From NCBI RefSeq assembly GCF_901709675.1, contig NC_051095.1, forward strand, positions 9,391,956 to 9,455,955: a stretch of DNA of 64,000 nt, in the 5' to 3' direction. Shown piece after piece: positions 1 through 12,402 of the stretch. The position numbers and the translations under genes are program-made. The stretch is from Syngnathus acus. Its lineage: Eukaryota > Chordata > Actinopteri > Syngnathiformes > Syngnathidae. The notes under the pieces were generated by a model, which was given only the letters and a program-made list of their open reading frames with translations, did not search any database and was not told the origin of the DNA. Numbering within the stretch: the first letter of the stretch is position 1; each line of letters opens with the position of its first letter.

Positions 1-1540
1 TGCCATCGACAATGGAATCAATAAGTGAAGAAAAGTAGTTAAAGTTGGAGGAAACACTTTTGCTGACTTTTAGCTTTTGTCCTAGAATGTATGTTGAAAA
101 AAGAACATTTAACTGCATTTACTTGATTGATTCAAAAATGAACTATGAATCTATATTTTTTTAATTCTATTTTAAGGTGTGGCAGAATCTCCTTGAATAT
201 TCTGAACTCCTATTTTATGTCAGTATCATTGTCTTGAAGAGAAAATAATTTTCATTTACATTTTTCATAGCTGACATCCGATTCTTCTTCCACACAATTT
301 AGTCAAGACTGACCGAACAGTGCCTCTGCTGATTGTAGCCAGCAACTACACTCCATTTTCACATACCACAATAACAGGTACATTTGATAGCTTTGCTAGA
401 TGCCGCGTTTCATTGGTTTTCAAGGTTTTAGCAACTGTGGCGTATGGTCAACGCAAGATCTCTCTTGATTTTCATTCATGTACACTACACTAAGATGAAT
501 TGGCCAACCGGATTGGGATTGATAATAACTGTAGTATTTATTTTAATTGTCATTTTAAATTGTCATCTTTACTTTGAAACCTCTATTCCACACAAAATCC
601 ACAGTTGTTTTTTTGGTGTCTCTTTGTGTTCTAAACAGGTATGATCATAATGATAAAATATTTTATATATTTTGGTCATTTAATTTAATGAACATTTGAT
701 TATTATTATTAGTAGTAATGATATTAAAAATAATAATTAATAATAATCATATTTACAAAAGAATTTGAAAGGATACCACACTGCTGATGCCATACTATTT
801 AATGTCTGGCAACAATTTCCTGAATGAAGTTTAGTTAAGTCCGAAATCATCACAATAATAATATTTTTTACAGTCTTTCTCGGGAGGGTTATTTTGTTGT
901 AATTAACTGTAACAGTAAACAGTCAAATATATTTCTCCTTCATATTTATTTAGGCATTTTTTAAGTGCAGCCTTAGATTTATTTCACCTTTTTTCTGCTG
1001 GGAGAAGGGTGAAAGTCTACATAACATTTAAATCATATATCAGGTTTTGAAGTTGGTCATTCTGTATTATAAATTAGATAAACACAATACAAGTATACTT
1101 AAATGCAAAATACTAATGTTAAAAATGTGTTCTCTCATAGCAAGATGATTTTTACATGACTAATTCGACATTCACTTTTGTGTTGAGGACTGCTTGCTAT
1201 AATTTAAAACGAGGAACATGAGGGTGAGTCCACTCAAGGTTCAGGGACTGTTAACTACAACGAAAGCCATCAGACACACATTTGAAGAGGGTAACGCTAA
1301 CAAATCAGACAACTTCATATGACTGGATCCATGTGCGTGAAAGGAGAAAAGCAATTCATCACCTCCGCCATATGAAGACGTCAAACTTGAAGAATCGGGG
1401 TCTGAAACTGCCATGCCGGTTTGGCGGCTTTTATGATACAACAACAACCAAAAAAGAACGCTCGTTCAATCCCTTTGAGTTCGTCACGCCTCATAAATTA
1501 CGATCAAGTTATGTTTTCGCATGAAGTCCTAAAACAGTAG
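1..1540. other. AT-rich intergenic DNA, nothing recognised
   Basis: Short frames here lack family signatures and codon structure. I see no RNA gene or transposon end. Confidence 0.6.
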
Positions 1541-1860
1541 GATTTGATCCGTTTGCAAGTAGGTCTGGTCATGCGGCCACGGCGGCGCAGGTTAATAAAG
1601 TTTGGGCCGCGCCGTGTAAATTGTCAATTTGCCTCAGGTCGAGGGGGGAAAAGAAAACAACGGCCGGGTGACTCCATTGACACTCCTTGCAGGGTCAGAG
1701 GTTAATGAATGATTATTTCTCTCTCCCAGCAGGCGTTGTCTGCTCTCCCGTGGCCGGCCTGCTGAAAGAAAGTCAATTTAGGCCCAGATAAATCCCAAGG
1801 AGATAATTTGCTGTGATTTAATCAGCACTGAAGTGATTGCGGTGGACAAGGCAAGCATAA
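1541..1860. other. Candidate conserved non-coding block
   Basis: A GC-richer island with TTAATAAAGT, TTAATGAATGATTATT and TGATTTAATCAGC cores, lacking an open frame. Composition resembles vertebrate developmental enhancers; conservation is untested. Confidence 0.3.
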
Positions 1861-3130
1861 CCAAGAGGAATTGGTTTATTGATCTCCTTGATCGCCACGC
1901 TTACTCACTGAGAGTTTAGAGGGTGTTAATCTATAGAGAGCGGCTTAATGGCCACCGGTTATGACGCTTTACCAGTCGACCTCTGGCGAGTATGAAAGGA
2001 ACGGTGTGGATCATGTTTTGATTTTTCAATGTAATTCATTCTATAGCTACTATTCATTTCAATCATATGCGTCGGGACTGCTAGACAAATGTGAGTGACC
2101 TCTGTTGGGACATGGCAAAAGTTGCAACTTTGATTTATTGGGTTCTTGATAGGCAAATGCTATACGTATGTGCATCAGAAGTGCTGTAACTTCTCAAGTA
2201 ATAAATCCAAAATGGTATATCTAGAAGGCCTGTGTTCAAGGAGCTGTATTCAAATACGTGGACTAGATAAGTCGTGCAAAGTGTTGCCATTGTCAAGGCG
2301 TTGCTTTGAAACCAATTATTGGTGCGAAATGTGTCTATTCACGCGACCTAACCTCGACGACTCCCGCTGACTCCTGACCCGCAAACCCGGGCTGGCTGGG
2401 CCAAATGAGAGGAGAGGCAGAGTTCAGCATAGATTTGATTTCACGTGGGGACCAGGTGCGGGCTTTGTACTTGCCACGAACCAAGCCGGTGCTCCGGTAA
2501 TGGAGTCTACTGCATCTATATTGTCACGGTAGGCGGCGTGACATTGGATTAAGCTTACATCACATAGTATCAATTTATTCAGCTTGATGTGAATTTTTTT
2601 TAAAGTATCCTAGTAGTCAATGATAGCACAGATTGGCTGTTATCTGAGCCCTAAGCAACTGCGATGTCGTTTTCGATAGACTGCAAGTAGCAAAATATTT
2701 CAAGCAATTTTCTACATTTGAATATTCCCAAAATAACCCAATTTGATATTCCACGAAATTTTACCAGAGACTTTCTGAAAAACCTTGGCAACCTACCTAA
2801 ATGTCATGATCAATTGTTGACTCATTATTACTATTATGGGTTTTATGTGGCCGACCCGATGATGTGCGGGCCGGCGTCTGCTTACTAAATCATCGATGAG
2901 ATCAGCGGATCACGGCGCAAGCCCAAATGGCTCGGGCTTTCATTTCTCACGTCGGTGCTGGACAGTCGTCCTCTGGGTTAATGGTTCACCGAAGACCTGA
3001 ATCGGAGCCAGATGAAAGACACCAAAAGGGCCCTCATTTTTCCCCATTAATCATCCTTGTTTTCTTTGCGTTGATCTTTTCACCCTGTTTTTAAGTACCT
3101 GTCCCTTTTCCAGAAAGGGGCTCATCCAAG
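1861..3130. other. Intergenic DNA, no gene seen
   Basis: Mixed composition. Small frames at 1959-2370 are unconvincing. Confidence 0.5.
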
Positions 3131-3300
3131 AGGCCAACTGGAGGCCTGTCTGATAATATTGCCCTCCCCCAGAGTAGTAGTCCCAAGAGCGCAGAATCAG
3201 GCCCCCGGGTTTAATGGCTTTTGTAATGGCAAATTATACCGTGTTACAAGGGTAAGATTAATTGAAGGGCGCTCTCGGGCCGTTGCACGGACGACGGGGT
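3131..3300. other. Candidate conserved non-coding block
   Basis: Contains GTTTAATGGCTTTTGTAATG and AAGATTAATTGAAGGG flanked by CG-rich sequence, with no coding frame. Confidence 0.3.
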
Positions 3301-6290
3301 AACACGAGAGCTCGGTGACGTATTGAAAAACGGAGGCGGCTGTCTGGTCAGGCAAAGGCATCTGAGACTCCTGACCTCTCGTGACGTTTAACCAATGCTC
3401 GTGTTTTGGTTACCCCGAGGGTGCCGTCTGATTCTAAAAAAAAGTCGTTTGTAAAGTTAACCAATTGTTTTGTCAGATTTTTCAACACCGCTATCATTCC
3501 TGCGCTAATTGACTGTTGAGAGGCTGTGGACCTCGTGCACAGAAAATTCGGGTTATTACTGTCGGACTTTCGAATGAAGTATGCTGGGGGGGATCGGGTT
3601 GTCGTCAGAACGTAAGGGAACAAAAGGAGAATGAACAACGCATTCGTACGAGACACTTTATATGGCAGTTCCCATGAAAATAGAGTTGAGAGAAATAGTG
3701 GCAGGAAAGTTTATTTACCTTATATGTACGTTTTGTGAATGAAGTACAATGACATCCACCACACATTTCACTATCAGCATTTGGATCGAATTCGTCAAAA
3801 TGCTGCTATTTGATCAATTCTTCAAGTTTTGTCTGCTTTCAGCCATCAAATAGTCAGATGCGCTGGGGGAACACGTCAAAGGACACGTCCCGGGCACGCC
3901 GGAATGCCCAGCACGGAGCTGTCCGCCCAACCATGCTAAAAGAGCGGTACCGCCACGAAAATCAACGCGTCAGTTTTTACATACAATATAGACGCTCAAC
4001 CTACTCCACCTTCATCATCATGACATCATCAACACCGGTAGAATTGCGGCTAAAACCTTCACGGCAGTACCGAAATACGTTCGAGTGACGGTAGGCACAT
4101 CAATCTCCTGTTGAACTAATGAGGTGTCGCCAGATGAAAGATAAAAGTAAATTCTCACGGCAAGAGACTCAACCTTTTCACGCTAGCCTGACCACAATCA
4201 GGCTGTTGCAACGTGGCGACATTTATCTGCGGCCCACGTGGATCAAATTTTCAAGTTTGAGAAAAGAGTAGTGTCTCGGTGACTTTTTAACTCCGAACAA
4301 CATTTGACCTCTTTTAAGAATGCGGTGGAACAGGAGGAGAAAGGGCGGGGGAGAAAAAAATTGCAAACGAAATGGGAGGCCGAGCACCCTGCTCATATCT
4401 CATCTCTATTAACGGGTTTACGGGTGACCCCGGGGATCCTCGTAAAAGTTTACTCGGAGGTTCCAGTTAGAGATCTCTTTTAAAGAATGAAAGAAATTGG
4501 TTTCTTTATGGTTAGCCTTCAGAATTTTACGGCATGTTTTACTTAAGTTCTCGTTTTTTTAACAGATCCTGGTTCCAATTAGTGAAGGGGCAGAGCCGGC
4601 GGCTAAAGTGAGCACCTCTCAGTGCTCTCTGGCTACGACGACAGCGGAAAAAAATGAAGGGGACGCTTAAATAATGGCTGATCTTTGAGGACACCTCGGG
4701 GTCAAGTGCACGGGCAAAGAGGTTTCCGAGGTCGCCGTAGCCTCCTGAGTTTGCAGTGAATAAGTGGGAAAGTGGACACTGAGAGAACTGATCTGCTCTT
4801 ACGCTATGAAGTGGATGTTTGGCATCGTTCAATGTGCTCAAGCTTAATTTACAATTAACCTCAGATTCTTTCCAAGTACTTTGTCTGCGGGGCCAGGGAA
4901 GTTTTGCGAGGATTAAGCTTGGAATTCGTGGTTCAAAACAAGAGATGCTAGCCTTCATAGATATTAGCTTGAGGATATTAGCAAAGATACAGCACCGTCT
5001 GACATTAAGCGCGTTCGCACGTATTCAATAGCACATTGCATTATGAGAAATAGACAAAAGGCACAATAAATCATAAAAATGACTATAATGTTTATTTAAT
5101 TTTCAGACATATTGGTCTTATGTACTGTAGGATAATGTATGCCAAATGCTAAAATAGAATTGCAAGTCAATACCTCGTGGAATTATGGGAAAAAAGCTAC
5201 GTTTTTAACAAGTGTCTGACCCTATCTGCAAATAAGTTTCAACATATTTGTGAGTCAGTTTAAATGTGCATTTGAATGTACTTGATGCGGAATTATAATC
5301 AGTTCAACGCATGGTAGTCAGTTTACAAAAATATAAATCAATAGGCAAGGATTTACTGCATTTGGTGTTTAAACAGGATTCTAAAAAACAATTACAGCCA
5401 GTTCTAACTTTTGTTTAGGAATTCCCCAAATGACAGATTGACGGTGGAAATAAATTGATGTCAGAGTAAATTGTTTTTATTTTGGCCACTGACTGACTTT
5501 ACGGTCGACGGGGGCGCTTTGGAAAGAGCGGCGGTTAACGTGGAACTTGCTGCCAAGGACTTCTGTCCCACCCGCGGGCAGGAGTTGCACTTCTTTCAGT
5601 GGCATGCAGAACTGTAAATGTTCCACATTTATCCAGCCTAATTCAAAGACGAAAATAAAGTAGTGCACTTCAAAGAGCCTAAGTGACAATTGTAAGTGAC
5701 ATATTGTGTGGGGCCGATCTGCAGCCCGGTGAGTCAGCAGCTGCTCTGCTGCCTATTAAAGCCGCGGCCGACAGGAAAACAACCACTGTGTTATGGATGT
5801 AGTTCCTTCCCAAAGCTTGGCACAGAGGCACACAGGACATACGCCGGGAGATGTTTGCATGTGAATTACCACATCTGCTTCTACATAAACTTTCACCAAT
5901 ATTTCTTGGTAACTTGATTAAAAGGTACAGGTTGGAGGAAAATTATGAATTTAATATTGCAGTGGAGCTGGCCTTGTAAATTCACACAGTAAGTGCCACA
6001 ATGGTGTCATCCTTAATTTGATAATTGACAAGATCATTGCACGTGTTTGGTCTAACACCAAATACTTGTTGGATATTCAGGAGATCTGAATGTCGGATGT
6101 TAGCATTAAGCTAACTTTTTACACAGACAGAGAGAGAGGCAGAACAAGTGTGTGTGTCTGTTGGGGTTTAAAAAAAAACAAGTGTGAAAAGAGGATCCAG
6201 GGAGTGCAGGAAGCCAAGCGAGTTTTTTTTTTTTTGTGGCTTTATTACATCCTAATACGTCTTCCATCTTGCGCCAGCGAGCAGAAGAGC
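3301..6290. other. Intergenic DNA, no gene seen
   Basis: The 102- to 139-codon frames at 3348-3656 and 4539-4958 show no recognised domain. No repeats stand out. Confidence 0.5.
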
Positions 6291-6800
6291 GCAGAGACAT
6301 AATTATATCCCCCTCCGCGGGCCGTCTCCCTGTATTAGCATCTCCTCTAGTTCACTGGCTGCGACAGAGACAAATGAGAGAGTTTTTCCAGCGGATCATT
6401 CTCATCCGTTACTGCCAGTTCCGTGTGATGGATCGCCAGCGCCAAAGCGGGCCAATAGATCACGGCGTAAAAGACACTCGCTAGCCTGGCCCAGCTTCAC
6501 AGATCATCACCCGTCTAATGCGCACTTGGGTTAAGAGTCAAATCCCCTTGGTTGCTGTGCCCGGCTTGCACACCAACACCTCTACCCTTTTTTTTTGCTC
6601 ACTTTCCTCTCGTGCCGATTAAGCTGAAATAAATGGCTTGCGATTGTTCTGCTGACCCGCAGAAGTGCTGTGTGAGAATTAGGCCTCGAGTAATTAGCTC
6701 AACCTGAATTAAGTCCGTTAAATGAAGCCATGGTGTGTTTACCATGAAATGACACTTCCAGGTTCTGGATTTGCATATTGGAGTCCCTTCCAAAAAGCAC
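6291..6800. other. Candidate conserved non-coding block with POU octamer
   Basis: Holds GAGTAATTAGCTCAACC, GAATTAAGTCCGTTAAAT and, at 6769-6776, ATTTGCAT, the POU octamer in reverse. No coding signal. Confidence 0.35.
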
Positions 6801-7430
6801 CAGTTCATGGCAGATGGGGGATCCGTGACATCATACTTTACGATGTGTGGTTATGTTACATAATTAGCTCTTGAACTATTTTACAAATTCATATCCACAT
6901 TAGCTTTAGCTAAATGGTATGGGAAAAAAAAGTTTGCGTAATTGCCTTTCTCCTACCCTCATATATGATTAATTGCATTGGATAGTATAAAATAATTTGT
7001 TCTAATTTCTTCTTTCGTCATGCTAAGTAACCTTTTTTTTTTTTTTTAAGAAGCATTCAATGTAGAAATCAATTTTCTTAAACATGACCACTGACCGTAC
7101 AGGAAAGACTTTACTAAATGTTTGTGTTTTTTTCCTCCACATTTTATATCCGTTTCGAAATTTTGTTTGTTTAAACGCTTTTCAAATTTTCTGAACTCCT
7201 GTCTGAATAAACCTTTAGCAGCTGAAGTTATGTAGCACATTGCCATCCATCTTGCCTCAATTGCTTCAAGATGAGATCAATCCACAATTTATCTGGCAAA
7301 ATAGTCTTAATGATCTACTGGATTATTATACCCATACATAAATTATAATAACACACCTCTCTGACAGTGCCAATGAAAAACGGAGCGCTTGGAGACAAGT
7401 GAACAAACATCCCTAAATAGCCTCGATAAG
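6801..7430. other. AT-rich intergenic DNA, nothing recognised
   Basis: Contains a poly-T run near 7031 and no supported gene. Confidence 0.6.
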
Positions 7431-7690
7431 TCTGCTGTAACATGAGAGAATTATTAGCACTGCTGCACATTACAGATTTCAATTAATTGTGATAGGCACA
7501 GATGTTGGTTGCGTCACTCCGCGGCAGGCTCGTTTTAATGTAAATTGAAGCTGTTAGACGAGTAAAGAGATGCTCGTGAACTAAAATAGACACGTTGACG
7601 TAGATAGAAGCTTCCAGAGCCAAGACAATTAGCTGGATTTAAGCTCTGTGAATCAAGTGACACAATTGCCACTTAATTCTTTTTGGCTCT
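7431..7690. other. Candidate conserved non-coding block
   Basis: Contains AGAATTATTAGCAC, TTTCAATTAATTGTGA, GACAATTAGCTGG and CACTTAATTC, a dense set of homeodomain-type cores without an open frame. Confidence 0.3.
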
Positions 7691-9244
7691 TTTGAGTTTT
7701 GCATTGTGGTTCCAAGGAAGAATACATGGAATTGGCATTTTCATTTGATGGTTGTGTGGTGAGTTTTTTTCTTTCTAACGTATACTATGTACCTTGGCAG
7801 CTAAAGGTTTGGAAAAGGAGAAATTAAAAAAATAAAAACCATAAATAGGCATTAAATCTGAATTGGGCAATCAGACCAGCAATATAAATCCACCCTCAAC
7901 TATCAACAGTAGACTCTTGGCGCTAAATCGGAACTGCGCACTCTGTTTTGTAGTGTAAATCCCGACTTGATGTGCTAAAAATTGTTCTCAACCAATTCTC
8001 CGTGTTGACTAATAAGAGCCCCGATGCGTTTACTATACGCCAGCAAAACGTGTCGTAATGCCGGGCCAGAGGATGAGACAGAAAAGTCAACTGCTGCTGC
8101 TGTCGAGTTCCTGACGAGAGCCGGCCGGGGTCAGAGTCCACGTGCACCCCCTCGTCCAAACAGGATGTGTTTAAAGAAGGATGAGGACTTCTGTAAACGC
8201 ACGCACAATGTGTCAAAGGACTAATTTTTCTTTGGGGGTGACTACTCTTCGCGGATACGTGGGAACCAAGGCTGTGGCGATGACAGCTAACGTAGCGACG
8301 GCCGGCACGATGAAGTCACACCATTGTTCGCGTGGAACCGTGGCCTAAACGGTGGCGACCCCGACGGGACGCTCTTCCTTCGATGACTTTGATGCATGAA
8401 AGTGCGAAGAACAAACAGCTTCCTCGTCGGATGCGGGGAAAAAAAACGGCATCTGCCGAATGGCTTTAATGAGACAGGCGCTCGCCATTTGCGTTTTTTA
8501 CGTAGCTAGTACGTCTTACATACTAATGAAGTGAAATTTGGGTGCATGGAGTCTCTTAACACTTTGAGGAGTGGCAGGATTCCCGACAACAGGTGCGCGG
8601 CATTGTAAGCGGGTCACCGGTCCTTCCGCATTTGGCTCGCTAAAGACCGGGGCAACAAGAGAGCCGCGACGAGCCTTGCGACCCGGGATACTAAAAGGCT
8701 GTGATTTATCGCCTCTTCCAGGATTCGGCCACGGCTGGGTGGAGAACAAGCCGCGAGGGCTAGCGTGGTGACGATAACTCCATCCCGGTGTGTCCAAAGT
8801 GACATCTTGCAGTGCTCGTCTTAAGACTTTTACTACGGTCAAAGCAAGAAGTGTCAGCCAGAGTTGTAAATTTTGTTTATGTGACAATTTTACCGCTAAT
8901 AGGCGGTGGTGTCGTGACAATGAGAAAAACATGTTGCTTAGGGATGAATTGGGATTCTCTTCAGTTGTTATTGCCCCAAATAAAAAAGCCTTAAAGTACG
9001 ACACCTGGACATCTTACATATATCGACACTTTTTTTAAGCACAGTATAATGTAGAAGTTAATCATTGTGTCCACTCAAATTAAACCAGTGATCGTCTTGA
9101 ATGATATTGAAGCTACATGAAACAAAATTGGAGGGAATTGTTTTTGCTCTTGTTGAGCTCTCAACTGCACTTTTGCACTGTTGCAAACACACAGTTACTA
9201 GAGAATATTTGAACATTTGATTAAAAAACACGGATAAAAGAATA

Positions 9245-9290
9245 GTGAGTGTGTACGTGAGCTGTGACCAACAGCAGCTTCTGCGTGCTC
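9245..9290 (+). repeat. Dispersed repeat copy A (unidentified family)
   Basis: The core CGTGAGCTGTGACCAACAGC followed by AGCTTCTGCGTG recurs with substitutions at 18.68 and 55.68 kb in the same orientation. I do not know the family. Confidence 0.55.
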
Positions 9291-9504
9291 CTTGTGTTTA
9301 TGTGATTTACTGTTCCCGGGCATTACAACAACAGCTTAAAGGTGATTTGGTGATTGTGGGTCTCCTTTCCCAAAATAAGCACACTGTAGAAACAATGGCG
9401 ACACACGGTATTGTAGGGGGAACACATTAATGTGTCCCTAAACGTATGGTGCACCTGGCACATGAGCAGAATGGTGATTCCAAAGTCACAATCAAACAGT
9501 TACC

Positions 9505-9554
9505 ACGCACCCACGCACGCACGCACACGCACACGCACACGCACACACACACAC
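9505..9554. repeat. (CA/CG)n microsatellite
   Basis: A mixed CGCA and CACA tract about 50 bp long, embedded in intergenic DNA. Confidence 0.9.
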
Positions 9555-9739
9555 TTGCTCAGGCAAACCTGGCCACCCCCTGCGGCCCTTTCACGTCAGC
9601 TATCCTCCCATCAGAGGTAGCTGGAAGCGCGTGCGTTACTCGCCAACCGAATCTCTTCTAAAGCTGTCGTCGTCAAAGAGACTCCGCCCCACCCCCTCCT
9701 CAAACCGCTGCCACCCTTCCGCCTCACCCCCATAACGGC

Positions 9740-9950
9740 TGTCATCGCCCAGAACAAGATGTCGTGTCAAGGCGGCAAAATTACACAATAACGAGGCCCG
9801 CTTGAGATTAGGCTAATGAGAAAATCAAAACACAATTTAATTCTTGTCAGCGGTGAAAGCGTCTTTTAAATTACCTCTGCTAGTCGCATGCTGATTAAGA
9901 GAAGTGTGCCAGTCAGTCAGAACGCCGCCCTGTATAAACAGCCCAAAGGC
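9740..9950. other. Candidate conserved non-coding block
   Basis: Contains GAGATTAGGCTAATGAGA, CACAATTTAATTCTTGTC and GCATGCTGATTAAGAG in a smooth, non-repetitive sequence with no long frame. Confidence 0.3.
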
Positions 9951-11547
9951 TTTTTTGGGCCATGCACACACGCACTCACATGCACACACACATTCCTTTT
10001 TAAAAAAAATCGGCTTTTATTGCCGCCGCTCTGTTTTTAAGGACATTTGATACAAAGTGGGGGCCTAGTAACACTTATCTGTCAGGATAGCCAATTTTAC
10101 ACAGAGACGCAGGAAAATTGTCACATCAGTCCGTCAGAACAAAAGCTTCCGCATTTATTCGCCTTTGTCCTTTAAAGCCGACCACTGGAGGTGCTACAAT
10201 TACTTAAGAATGTTACATATTTTACAGTTGAAGATTTATTTTTCAATTTCGACTGATGTTATTCAAATTTGCTATAATGTTTCATAATTGGAAAGAGCTT
10301 AAGAACATATTTTCATTTATGTCTGCCCTAAGGCCAAAATTACAAGGCTTTACCAACTTTTAAGGACAATTATTATTATTTTTGACCAGGTTCCTAAATT
10401 GGATAAACTTTCCAATTTTCTTCGCACCAATACGGCGTCAGCGCTTGGCTCCTCAACTTGACGTTGCCATGGTAATTTAATGTACACTACAGCATGTCGC
10501 GATACGTCCGCCTCGCTATTCCCAAACAACCTGCCAACATATGGCCCGGAATGTTACATTTCCCTAATCGCCCCTGAGAGAATAAGGAGGAGCACTCCAG
10601 GGTTTGGGTTGCCTGGCGACAGTTCGCTGCTGCTCTTCCTCAATTGGTTCTGCCAACATTGCGGGTTACCAGGTTCCGCAGTGCTCTCAGCTGCTCACAA
10701 GTGAGGACCGGGGTAGAATCTTAATTAATTATGCCACTTTTTGTCATTTGCTCAAGGACGTGTCAGCGGCGTCAGGCAGCAGCTGGCTGCTCCCTGCTCC
10801 TCTATTTGGAACAAAATTGGTGTTTTTAATCTTATAACTTTGGGTTTTAATTCCAAAATGGATGGATTAGGTGCAGAACTAAATTCTCATAGCCACAAAC
10901 AATTTGATATTTTTCAGGTGTTTCTGGGCTGTGGCTTATTGCTTCCAAATTGTACTTCAAACTCGGTGAGTGAAGTGGGCAATTTCCTCTGCAGTTCAAA
11001 GCGGTGCACCCATGTGAAAAGAAACCACCGACATCCTCTGACTTCCTTCCACTTCTCCTGGTTCACCAATACTTTGGAGCAGTCGAGCAGTTAATGCCAC
11101 CTCCTCTTTTCGTGCTTCGCCGCTCGCTCGCTCGCTCTCGCCAAGCCATATGGCAGCCCCGGGAAGCCGTGCCCATTCTCCAGCTAACTTCCTAAACGAG
11201 AGGATGCAAACGTGGGAACGGCCGATCCTGACCTTCTATCACTGCCACGCATTTAGGAATGTGAATAAAGTCCACAGGGGAACCACAAAAAATGTAGTTG
11301 TGCAAACTTTCAAACTTTGCATATACGCGGATTGCAGTCAAGTGTTTAGTAATTTTGACATTTTATTCATCATTATTTTCAACTTGTGTGACAATTCCGA
11401 GTGTTAAAACTTGCTTGTCGTTTAACTTACGAATGAGCTGTTTTGTGTGTTTTCATATAAAAAATTGCTTTATTTTTTAGGCACTTTTCACAAATCGGAA
11501 CAAGTAAAAATGAATGAACAACTCTTTCCATCGTTACCAAATACAAT
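9951..11547. other. Intergenic DNA with an X-box-like site
   Basis: GTTGCCATGGTAAT at 10463-10476 is close to the RFX X-box palindrome. Short overlapping frames at 10.5-11.4 kb are not convincing genes. Confidence 0.4.
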
Positions 11548-11549
11548 TA

Positions 11550-12400
11550 CCGTTTTTTCCGTGTATAATGCGCCCCCATGTATAATACGCACCCTAAAAA
11601 TGGCATGTTGATGCTGGAAAAAAGCCTGTACCCATGTATAATACGCACCCAATTTTTTTTTTTTGTTTTGTTTTTTTTAAGTCCCAATGATCGTCACACA
11701 CACAGGGAGGCAATGGGTCCCATTTTTATAGTCTTTGGTATGGTCTTAACTAGGCTGGATGTATTTTCTTTTGTTGGCGTTGATTTCTCCGACTGCCCGT
11801 AAAGGCACCACCGCGATCAGATGAAAAGAGAGGAAAGTGACGTGCGGACATGTGAAAAAGGCGGCTCTGTATGGGAGAGACGTTGAAGAGGAATAAAAAC
11901 ACCCTTGGAAACCAAAACTTGCCCCTCGTCGTGACTCGGAGTCGCAACAAATGTTTCGGATTTGTGTAGGGTACATTGTGACAGCAAACAAGCAGGTGAT
12001 CGAGCAAGCGTCTGATACGAGAGCATTGCGTTCGTATGGAGCGTGTTTGAAGTGAACAGCAGAGACGAAAGGAACAAGGCAAAGTGTTGTGAAATAAAAT
12101 ATTACCTGTAATACGCATTTTGTTATTTGCTGATTGTATTAAACTATCACATTCATTGTCAGTCAAGAAGAGAAGAGGACTATTATCCCTTCTTTGACGA
12201 AATGACCAGAGCACAGTACAAACACACTATTGTCGGTCAGTCCTGTTGTTGGTTTTGTTGTACCATGATTTTCCTAAAAAAAAAAAAAAAAAATTTAAAA
12301 AAAAAAATTTAAAGAAATTTGTACCCATGTATAATGCGCACCCCAGATTTTAGGACAATAAATTAGTTAAATTTTGCGCATTATACACGGAAAAAAACGG
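11550..12400. mobile_element. TA-flanked inverted-repeat DNA transposon (non-autonomous, pogo/Tc1-like)
   Basis: Inverted ends of about 24 bp, CCGTTTTTTCCGTGTATAAT..., lie at 11550 and, inverted, at 12400. They differ by one T and are flanked by TA at 11548-11549 and 12401-12402. Subterminal GTATAATxCGCACCC motifs recur at about 11579, 11634 and 12328. The longest frames in the ~850-bp body match no transposase I recognise, so it is probably a deletion derivative. TA target sites indicate the Tc1/mariner/pogo group; pogo is my preferred guess. Confidence 0.75.
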
Positions 12401-12402
12401 TA

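Larger units (their letters stand above)
7691..9739. other. Intergenic DNA with small repeats only
   Basis: Apart from the dispersed-repeat copy and the CA/CG tract I see no element. The overlapping 66-162 codon frames at 8516-9004 lie in a CG-richer patch and look like chance. Confidence 0.5.

Noticed and set aside
8516-9004. 162-codon minus-strand frame
   Set aside because: Composition is erratic, there is no known family, and competing frames exist on both strands.
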